From the NCBI GenBank assembly GCA_964019055.1, contig OZ025206.1, forward strand, positions 19,813,578 to 19,877,577: 64,000 bases of DNA. The letters are read 5' to 3'. Below the pieces are notes generated by a model that was not told the origin of the DNA, made no database searches, and worked only from the letters and a program-made list of their open reading frames with translations. The stretch comes from Anthopleura xanthogrammica. Lineage: Eukaryota; Cnidaria; Anthozoa; Actiniaria; Actiniidae. This document shows, piece after piece, positions 34,377 to 43,300 of this stretch; positions within the stretch are counted from its first letter, which is position 1; every line of letters starts with the position of its first letter. Made by a program: the position numbers and the translations under genes.

Positions 34377-35291
34377 TCATATCTTGATATTGATCTTTAG
34401 CCTCAAACTAGCGTGTTTGTAATCAGCATTTGGCCCAAATAATGTAATGTTACCTTGAGAATATGGAGCAGAAATTGTTTTGTTGGGATCAATTACTGTG
34501 TATGGCCCAGGGTTTTTTTCTACATCTCTGCTCAGGGTAAAGTTAACGTTTTCGAATATGTCACAGTCAGCAAGAATATTTACCATGTCTTCAACTAAGC
34601 ACGTGCAACTGCACACGTAGTGTAAACCAACATTCGTGATCGCTTGTAAAATAATGGTAGTGATTATGTACGCAATATTAAATCGAAGCTTACAAGTATT
34701 GAACAAAATAAAAGCAAACAAAAGAATCAGGATATTTAACACAAAAGTTAAGCTTAGATATTTACGATTCAAGTTCCTTCGTTGACAATCCTCTTGATCC
34801 AATATAGCGATTTGCTTGTCGTTGTTTTTAGCCTGACCTTCGAAGTTCTTTTCATGAAGATTATTGATTTCCTCAACACCTAAAGTGTTCATTTCAGCGT
34901 CATAGTTTGTTGTTAAGTCAGCAGTCATAGTTTTGTCAGTCTTTTCATAGTTTGAACTCATATATGGCTCATTTGTTATCTCGTGAGATCTAGTATTAAC
35001 TTTGCTAATTTGGCTAGCTTTCAAGCTATAGACTTCGTGGACCGACCCGTTCCGAAAACGCTCGACATCTTTTAGTGTGGGCCTACCACGAATGGCGTGT
35101 GGATCTGTATGCGATATGAGCGTAAAATGCATGATTCCTTTGAAAGCTTTCTTCGCAAAACACAGCATTCTGTAAACTCCTCTATTTTGTCCGCGAAGAG
35201 CGAGCGATAACACATGCAAACATGCATGCATGATCTTCATCCCCAGTTTCCACAGTCTCCGCAAGGAACGCCTGGGAGCATGACCCCCCAT
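34377..35291 (-). CDS. Two-pass membrane protein with a 2A ribosome-skipping motif
   Basis: A single-exon frame of 304 codons from an ATG with good context (CAAATGG); the frame opens 5 codons earlier only at TTG. Residues 1-55 are basic (PRRSLRRLWKLGMK). The middle is polar and low in structure. Two hydrophobic segments lie at about 177-200 (LSLTFVLNILILLFAFILF) and 204-227 (IAYIITTIILQAITNVGLHY), then a Cys-rich turn (CSCTC). Residues 256-263 are DVEKNPGP, matching the 2A consensus D(V/I)ExNPGP exactly. Translation would be expected to skip the Gly-Pro bond and release a membrane protein of about 262 residues and a tail of 42 starting at Pro. The tail (TISAPYSQGNITLFG) resembles the start of a domain I recall following 2A motifs in cnidarian element-encoded proteins, but it ends before a catalytic Cys would be expected. 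This could be a transposon-derived ORF, whole or truncated. A TATA-like site is upstream. Confidence 0.55.
   Translation of the reverse strand: MGGHAPRRSLRRLWKLGMKIMHACLHVLSLALRGQNRGVYRMLCFAKKAFKGIMHFTLISHTDPHAIRGRPTLKDVERFRNGSVHEVYSLKASQISKVNTRSHEITNEPYMSSNYEKTDKTMTADLTTNYDAEMNTLGVEEINNLHEKNFEGQAKNNDKQIAILDQEDCQRRNLNRKYLSLTFVLNILILLFAFILFNTCKLRFNIAYIITTIILQAITNVGLHYVCSCTCLVEDMVNILADCDIFENVNFTLSRDVEKNPGPYTVIDPNKTISAPYSQGNITLFGPNADYKHASLRLKINIKI
34503..34526 (-). other. 2A-type motif DVEKNPGP
   Basis: Eight codons read DVEKNPGP, preceded by FTLSR. In the known 2A family the ribosome fails to form the Gly-Pro bond and continues. Activity depends also on upstream residues, which vary among families, so function here is inferred from the core only. 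Confidence 0.7.
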
Positions 35292-35387
35292 TTGGCGACC
35301 AAACAAAAAAAAACCGCTTGCATTTTAAGACTCGGGCTTTCCTTCGAACGGGACACTTATTGACGGGAACCTCGGGAAAACTCGACG

Positions 35388-35397
35388 CATATATATG
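35388..35397 (-). promoter_or_regulatory. TATA-like site upstream of the 2A gene
   Basis: CATATATATG lies about 100 nt upstream of the ATG at 35291. A start of transcription near 35360 would fit. Short AT motifs are common here, so this is weak. Confidence 0.25.
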
Positions 35398-35732
35398 CCG
35401 TATTAGAAGTCTGTGGCACATTTCAATACGTTGTTTGCCAGCTAATGTTGTTTGGCGAAAGCTGAACTCGGCGTTCAGTGGGAATTTATTATATTTAGTG
35501 TTTCAGTTAAATTTCTTTCCGAATGAGTTCGGCATTTACCGTACAATATGTACGTTTTGTTATTTGGCTGTGCACTGGAATGCGTTTCAGTTTAAAAACT
35601 GAAACGCATTCCAGTACACAGCCAAATAAACTTGAGATTGTAAACTCATTTGGCAAGGACAAAGAAAATATTTAAACTGAAACGTATTCCAATAATTTTT
35701 AAATTATTATTTAAAAACCTTTTCTTTGTCTT

Positions 35733-35945
35733 CCGGGCGGAGGGGGGGGGGGGGTACTTCGGGTCGTTTCATATGGGGATGGTCAGACTCTCGACCCCTT
35801 ACCCTTTTCTTTACCAAATTTCAGCAAAAAAGTACTCCTTTTATATACCTTTTTGCCTGAAACGGTACCCCTTTCATATACCTTTGAAGAAAATCTACCC
35901 CTTTTTATACCAAAACTCACAAATTTCCACCCCTTTTCCGCCCGT
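35733..35945. mobile_element. GGGGGTACTTC element, copy 1 (deleted at one end)
   Basis: It starts with a G run and GTACTTCGGGTCGTTTCAT, then GGGGATGGTCAGACTCTCG, and repeated ACCCCTTT(T/C)ATATACC motifs. The far end is missing. It resembles short elements very common in stony coral genomes. Confidence 0.65.
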
Positions 35946-36142
35946 ACAAGATGTAAGTTTTGTTTGGCTGTGCACTGGAATGCGTTTCAGTTTTTAAACT
36001 GAAACGCATTCCAGTACACAGCCAAATAAACTTGAGATTGTAAACTAATTGCCAAACTCACAACAAGGACAAAGAAAAGATTTAAACTGAAAAGCATTCC
36101 AATAATTTTTAAATTATTATTTAAAAATCCTTTCTTTGTCTT

Positions 36143-36395
36143 CCGGGCGGAGGGGGGGTACTTCGGGTCGTTTCATACGGGGATGGTCAGACTCTCGAGC
36201 CCTTACCCTTTTCTTTACCAAATTTCAGCAAAAAAAGTACTCCTTTTATATACCTTTTTGCCTGAAACGGTACCCCTTTCATATACCTTTGAAGAAAATC
36301 TACCCCTTTTTATACCAAAACTCACAAATTTCCACCCCTTTTCTATACCTGAAAAAAAGTACCCCACCCCCCCCCCCCCCCGGGGGGCCGTGTAC
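36143..36395. mobile_element. GGGGGTACTTC element, copy 2
   Basis: Nearly the same body as copy 1, ending in AAAGTACCCCACCCCC and a C run, so the outermost inverted bases (GGGGGTAC..GTACCCC) are present, although the inner part of the far end is lost. Confidence 0.65.
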
Positions 36396-36584
36396 TGGAA
36401 TTTGTTTCAGTTAAAATTCTTGCCGAATGAGTTTGGCAATTAGCTTGCAAATTCAAGTTTATGTGGCAGTGAACTGGAATTTGTTTCAGTTTAAGTATTT
36501 TCTAAGTCCTTGCGGAATGGGTTTGGCAATTAGTTTACAATCTCAAGTTTATTTGGCTGTATACTGTAATGCGTTTCAGTTTAA

Positions 36585-36932
36585 AGGGGCACTTGGATGA
36601 AAACGCCCCATATTTTGAAAGTCCGAATAGTTCAAGTATTTAAGAATAATATATGACTCAATCATGATTATGAAAACCAGATTGGCAAAAATTTTAGCCT
36701 GGGAGCCACTCGCAGTTGAGAAATTTTGGTTTAAAAACTAAAAGAACAATAGGGTTGAGTAAATGACGTCATTTACTCACAATTTAGATGCTGAAAAATA
36801 TATATAATTTTTATCCGCAAATTTTGACTGTGAAGAAAATATGTTGCTTGGCTACTATTGGGGCCATATAGATTAGTTTAACCAAGTTTCAAGGCATTTC
36901 CAATTTTCATCGATTTTCATCCAAGTGCCCCT
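36585..36932. mobile_element. 348-bp TTAA-flanked MITE (piggyBac-like)
   Basis: The ends AGGGGCACTTGGATGAAAA and TTTTCATCCAAGTGCCCCT are perfect inverted copies, flanked by TTAA on both sides (36581-36584, 36933-36936). Neighbouring satellite units have the uninterrupted site CAGTTTAAATCTTTTC, so the insertion and its TTAA duplication can be read directly. No coding capacity. Confidence 0.9.
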
Positions 36933-37205
36933 TTAAATCTTTTCTTTGTCCTTGTTGTGAGTTCGGCAATTAGTTTACAATCTCAAGTTTATTTGGCTGT
37001 GTACTGGAATGCGTTTCAGTTTAAATCTTTTCTTTGTCCTTGTTGTGAGTTCGGCAATTAGTTTACAATCTCAAGTTTATTTGGCTGTGTACTGGAATGC
37101 GTTTCAGTTTAAATCTTTTCTTTGTCCTTGCTGAATGATTTTGGCAATTAGTTTACTATTTAAACTGGCCGCATAATCCCACGGGAGATGATTTAATGAT
37201 ATGCA

Positions 37206-37360
37206 AGACTATATAAGGAGCAACGTTCTAGTAATCATTGTTAGTTACCCAAATCGGCGAGACGAAGAACATCGAAGCTTTGGAACTGCAAAGATAATAA
37301 TTCACTCCCTGCGGAAGACACGAACACGTGTGTAGCCCATGGTCAGAGATTTCAAGAAGG
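37206..37360 (+). promoter_or_regulatory. Possible TATA promoter and leader
   Basis: ACTATATAAGGAGC is followed about 30 nt later by GC-richer sequence up to TTTCAAGAAG|GTTCGA, which could be an exon end with a splice donor. No coding exon follows in reach, and the region is repeat-rich, so this may be the head of an unknown mobile element or a leader exon of the gene at 40303. Confidence 0.2.
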
Positions 37361-37419
37361 TTCGATATAGTATTCATATGTTTTCATTTACATTTGTTTT
37401 GCTGCTTTATTATATCCAC

Positions 37420-37890
37420 TTTGAAATCACTAGCAAATCCTGTAATCTGATTGGCTCTCAGTAGATTGATTCAAGCACGAATCGCACTATTTTGAGTCCG
37501 AATCGCATCTTTTTGTCAGCCAATCACAATGCAACACTAGAAAAGGTAACCAATCAGATTACAGGATTGTATGTAATCAGCCAATCAGATTACAGCAAAT
37601 AAGGAACATAAAATGTAGCTTTTCTCAAGTTTGACTGGAATTTTTTGTTACAAAAAGAAACAAAATACTGGCTATTTGTGAATAAATACTTTTGTATTTA
37701 TCACAAATTTAGTGTCTATCTAGTATGATTTCAAAATGGATATAATAAAGTGATAATTGAACTTTGTGTCGTGCAATTTTGGTCTGATATCAAACTTGCG
37801 ATTACAAATCACACTCCCGCTACGCGGTCGTGTGATTTTGTTATCGCGCGTTTGATATCAGACCAAATTGCACTCCACTTAGTTCAATTA
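37420..37890. repeat. Palindromic CTGATTGGC repeat
   Basis: TCCTGTAATCTGATTGGCT and AACCAATCAGATTACAGGA (near 37437 and 37548) are inverted copies. A second inverted pair is TTTTGGTCTGATATCAAAC.. / GTTTGATATCAGACCAAA (about 37778-37866). These look like nested foldback elements. Confidence 0.55.
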
Positions 37891-38000
37891 CCATTATGAA
37901 TAAGTTCAGCGTTTATCGTTGGCCGCATAGTTTTGGAAGTTTGTGGCACGTTTCAATACGTTGTTTGCCAGCTAATGTTGTTTGGCGAATTTCTTTGTCT

Positions 38001-38270
38001 TCCGGGGGGAGGGGGGGGGGGGGGTACTTCGGGTCGTTTCATACGGGGATGCTCAGCCCGGACTCTGGAACCCTTACCCTTTTCTATACCAAATTTCAGC
38101 AAAATAATACTCCTTTTATATACCTTTTTGCCTGAAAAGGTACTCCTTTCATATACCTTTGAAGAAAATCTACCCCTTTTTATACCAAAACTCACAATTT
38201 TCCACCCCTTTTCTATACGTGTGCATCCCCGTATAGTTCATTATAGGGAGTACCCCCGCCCCCGGGCTTT
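38001..38270. mobile_element. GGGGGTACTTC element, copy 3 (fullest)
   Basis: This copy keeps both ends: GGGGTACTTCGGGTCGTTTC / ATACGGGGATGC on the left and GTGTGCATCCCCGTATAG / GGGAGTACCCCCGCCCCCGG on the right. They form an imperfect inverted repeat of about 45 bp. Confidence 0.7.
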
Positions 38271-38690
38271 GTCCTTGCTGAATGAGTTTGGCAATTAGTT
38301 TACAAATTCAAGTTTATTTGGCTGTATACTGGAATGCGTTTCAGTTTAAATCTTTTCTTTGCCCTTGCCGAATGAGTTTGGCAATTAGTTTACAAATTCA
38401 AGTTTATTTGGCTGTATACTGGAATGCGTTTCAGTTTAAATCTTTTCTTTGCCCTTGTCGAATGAGTTTGGTAATTAGTTTACAATCTCAAGTTTATTTG
38501 GCTGTATACTGTAATGCGTTTCAGTTTAAATCTTTTCTTTGCCCTTGCCGAATGAGTTTGGCAATAAGTTTACAATCTCAAGTTTATTTGGCTGTGTACT
38601 GGAATGCGTTTCAGTTTAAGTCTTTTCTTTGTCCTTGCCGAATGAGTTTGGCAACTAGCTTACAAACTCAAGTTTTCTAAAGAATGGTCT

Positions 38691-39718
38691 GAACCTAGAT
38701 GAATGGATATTTATCGAACTAACAATATTTGTCGAAGAAACAATATTTGTATTATGATCATCCGGGTGGGTGTAGTCCTGAGAAGGACTGTTTGTTGGGG
38801 AGTCTGGTAGATCGTTCAATATCAGACGTTTTCTTGCTCGAAAGAAAACAAGGTAGATGTTGAGCGTGTGACGTCACTTCGAATGACTTGAATGATTCAC
38901 GTCGACCACCTAATGCATTAGTGGAAACGAAGTATTCAAAGTCTAGCAGTCGCATTTCATCGGATTCGGCGATAATGAAGAATAAACCTTACTGTAATCT
39001 ATATATACCTTTTTCAAAAAGGGTTGTCCTCGCCCGAAAGGCAGAAGGCGATAGGTCATTCCAAGACGGAAAGGAATTATGGTTAAACAACTAAAAACGA
39101 ACAATCAGAGGCCTTTAAAATGGTTTCGTGGACCACAAACAACATGGAATTCGAATATCTCGTGTTCTTGACGAGAATAAGAAGCAGAAACACGCGTTAT
39201 TCCAGCTATCCTTGGATCTTGGAATGACCTGTTTCCTATCGCCTGGACGCGCTTTTTTTGGAATAGGTATAGACCCCTTGCAGCACGTCGAAATGCAGCT
39301 CAATTTGGAGGACAAAACAATAGGTTCCATTTCTCAGGAGAATGAAATTCTTTTGTTTGGTCCTCCAAATTGAACTGCTTTGACGTCACGTGCAAGTTGT
39401 CTATATACACAAGTTGTGCTATTGTTCTATTTATCTATTGTTATATCATTAAATCGATGTATTGTTCGATGGGCCTATTGATGTGTGATATGTCATGTTT
39501 TTCGGCTTTTGTTGTGTTTACCAGATAATACTTGTTTTCATGGCAGCATTTAGGAATCAGCTCTGACTTTTTGTTCAGGAGGCTGGCTTTGTAGAGTTTT
39601 TAAACAGAGGCTGCATCTTTTGGAAATATTGCTGTATGGGCTTTTTGAGGTGATCATTGACCAGTTGATTTAATGTATTTGTATATATGTATAAATGTAT
39701 ACTACAACGTATACATAT
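38691..39718. other. Repeat remnants between satellite and inverted repeat
   Basis: At about 38760-38800 is GTAGTCCTGAGAAGGACTG, part of a repeat I have seen widely in cnidarian DNA. Around 39035-39065 and 39200-39260 GCGATAGG..CATTCC segments are arranged as an inverted pair. At 39286-39330 is one copy of the GCAGCTCAATTTGGAGG motif also found at 52140 and 52870. No gene supported. Confidence 0.4.
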
Positions 39719-40302
39719 ATACAGCCATTATACAGCGATATGCAGAAATTATGATCCTTTTGATATATATACAAGTATATCAAAATTATATCAGAAATTA
39801 TGGGATATCATCGCTGATATTTTTTTCGAGTTGGCTTTCTGAAAAAAATACCAGAGATGACATCCCATAATTTCTGATATGCTTTTGATATACTTGTATA
39901 TACAGCCATATATATATAAGTATATCAAAAGTATATCAGAAATTATGGAATACCAACCCTAACATTTTGATACAAGGATTTAGGGTAAAGTACGAATTTT
40001 CACAAAATAAGCAGACACGCATCACGAGGGGACTGAAATTCACGAATCACGGACTTAGTTTTTGAATTTCACGAATCACGGTCCAAAAAAAGGCTGAATC
40101 ACGCGTCACGCGTAATCCCTGTGCCACCCTGCTATGTGACCTTACCCACTTAAAATGAGTGGCTGTGTCAAAATGAAAACCAGATATTGAAAGGAGCAGC
40201 TTGATATTAGACAGAATCGGTTATTGGCTGTCTTGTAAATTTTTATTTTTATTTGTACTCTAGGATATCGATGACATAAATCTCAAGAAATAATTAGGAT
40301 TG

Positions 40303-43300
40303 ATGATCAGAATGGCAGACCTGAGAGATCAAGAACAGCTACACTTATGCATACTAAAGTTACTAGAAAAGGGAAGTAATGGGGATTTCAAGAAATTGCA
40401 AGAGCTTTGCGAAGAAATATCTAAGGATGTGCCTGATTTAAAGATACCTAATAATCATAGTACGTCTACATCTAGAGAGTACACAATAGATGATAAAGCA
40501 AAGCAGCAGCTGACTTCAGTCGCAAGGGAAGACCTAGCCAGCTTTATACCTGTGGAAACTGAAGATGATGGCTCTTGCCTTTTTAGAGCTTTATCATTTT
40601 TATGCTTTGGTGATCAGAATAGGCACAGGGAGCTGAGAGTCAGATGTATTATAGAGATGGCTTTAAATAGGCATCGTTACCTTGGAGATGAGGATCTTTT
40701 CGAAAGGAGTAAAGCAGAAGGAAATTACATCAAGAAAAGCAAGGCAGGCACCTCTGGAAAACCAGAAAATAGTGATACTCTCAATGCATCAGAGTCTGAA
40801 ACATCAGCTAGTGATATTGGAAATGGCAGCACTGGGGAAAGTGAAAAAAGTACTAAAATCAATGGTACTAGTCCCGCTATTACAGCTAATGGAACTGCAG
40901 AGATTACCAACGATGACCGTAAACCTGCACCTGATCAAAGCCCTGAGGATTCTGGAAATTCCTTTGGAGTTAATCAGTTTGAGACCACTGATGTGTTAAA
41001 CACCTGTAATCCAAATGAATTTGCCAAATTCTGTCACATACAGGCCTTAGAAGTTATCTTAAAAAGGAAAATAGAAATCATTTGCTCCAGTATCGAAAAG
41101 GATGAGCTGATAGAGGTACGTGTAAGTTATGGATTAATTCCGTCCTTTTAAATATATTTGATGGTCATTTATGCATTTATGCATAGGCGGCGGAGGGGGG
41201 GGGGGGGGGGCAAGGGAGCTAGAGACCCCCCACTTTAAATTTTGGGAAGCTGAGCCCCCCTCCCCACCCCCCCCCCCCTCTTTAGGATAATTTTGATTCC
41301 CCCAATTGCAATTTACTAGGGATGAAGTAATCTGGATCAGTCACCCCCTTTTAAAATTCCCGGATCTTCCACTTGCTGATTCCCCAACCCCCAAATAGGT
41401 TAATTTTGTACAATTATAATTATGTCGTTGTAATCTTTTATGGTACATAACCAGTTGGGGATTGTGATCAGCTAGCGCAGTAAATATGCAACTTTATCTT
41501 GACAAAAGTGTTACTTTAGTTATGTTCATTATTTTCTTTATCAAAAATTAATAATATTGAACAGCACGCAAGCACATAATAACACTTATCCCTCACTCTT
41601 GAATTGATTATTCCAGATACATATCACAAGAGCTGAATTGCCCTATTTCACTATGACGTCACATCAAACAATATATTGTTTCAACGCTAAGGATCATGGT
41701 CGCCAGAGGGGTTAAGATAGCGGCAAAACGAATTAAATCACGATAAAATTTGGTTTATGATATAGTGGAAAGTGAGAACAGCTAAATATTACACTAAATA
41801 TCCAGAACGAAAGACGATTTAGCCTAAATTTCTATTATTCTTGCTCATGTAAACAAACCGTGACGTAATAGTGAAATAGGGCATTTAGTCATTAGTTTTC
41901 TTAAATATTTCAGCTTGAGGAACGTTTTAATCTCACACCGGATCCAAAAGATTTGGGTGGAGATCTTGAGCCTGATAAACCACCATTGACAATCATGTGG
42001 CTCTTGGATGAACAGCATTTTGTTCCTCTCATACCTTCAGGTGGGTGGTATACAGCTATGTCAAAAATATTGGAAACTGAATACTGCATACTGAATAGCA
42101 TATTTGACTTTGCCTGGAAATCCATTTGTAATTGACGCTCACGTGGACTCCGGTCCAAAACACACAAGAACAAAAATGCACTCAGCAGTCTGACTCTTGG
42201 AATGTGCTATTCAGTTATGCAGTATTTAGTTTTCATTATTCAACGTTTTTGAAAGAGCTATACAGTCAATGTCATTAATGTTTTAATAATGCCGGAAAAT
42301 TAATAGTAGCAGAATAAAACGTTTCGGTTCAAACCCTCCCAGGGGAATGGGGGAGGGGAATTCCGTCTGATAGTAACTGAGATGCTAAATGTTATTAAAA
42401 GATACTGAACGTTTTTTTACTGCAGGGCCTGGAGTTGTTTGGGTCATAGAAATATGAAAAACTCTCTACTATGCATTGGATTTCTTCTTTAGAACATCCC
42501 CAAGGGATACCAGATAACTACTTTTAATCCCTAAAATACGAGTATTCTTTTGGACGGGAGTCTCCCCCTCCTCCCTCCCTTACGGTTTATTATTAATGCT
42601 TATTTAATCGATTTTCTTTTAGAAATTACCCATAATGCACCCGATATATTGATATATTTAATTTTTGTAGAATTTTTTCAAATCGCTGTATTTGAAAAAG
42701 AAAAAGTGTTTAGTATCCTGGTAAAATAACCAAGACAGATAAAGAACATTATTAATAGCTATGTTGGTGTAAAAATCAGAAATAATTTTGACTACTTTCT
42801 AAAATGAGCCTTGCCTTCCAGATTCTAAAAGAGTTATATTTACATTTGATTTTTTTTTGTTTTAGAAGCCAAGGAAGAATGGGACAGTGGTCTGGGAGAT
42901 TCGTTAGACATTTCTGATACAGCAGATACGACCCGTTCCTCTCCTAGTACACTTAAGAAGACGAAAGATGACAGTGATCATGACAGTGACGATGAAAGGT
43001 ATATGTCCCTAGAAGGCTTTGAACCAACCCTCAGCAGTACACCAAAGAAGGCGTCAAAAGATAAAGCATCTGACGATGGAAATGTGAACAATGAGGCAAA
43101 TGAAAGGAGTGAAGAAGGCTTTAAACCACCCCTTAGCAGTACACCAAAGAAGGCGTCAAAAGATAAAGCATCTGACGATGGAAATGTGAACAATGAGCCA
43201 AATGAAAGGAGTGAAGAAGGCTTTGAACCACCCCTTAGCAGTACACCAAAGAAGGCGTCAAAAGATAAAGCATCTGACAATACAAATATGAACAATGAGC

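Larger units (their letters stand above)
35455..38690. repeat. 90-bp satellite in both orientations, interrupted by elements
   Basis: The unit includes AAGTTTATTTGGCTGTGTAC, GGAATGCGTTTCAGTTTAAA, TCTTTTCTTTGTCCTTGCCG and AATGAGTTTGGCAATTAG. At 38281-38680 the period is exactly 90 bp for more than four units. Inverted units meet head to head at about 35568-35625 and 35970-36022, giving near-perfect hairpins around TTTCAGTTTAAAAACTGAAA. The array is broken up by three related short elements and a TTAA element. Confidence 0.9.

Noticed and set aside
38282..38680. 132-residue repeated-peptide ORF
   Set aside because: It arises from the exact 90-bp satellite period; kept only as part of the satellite finding.
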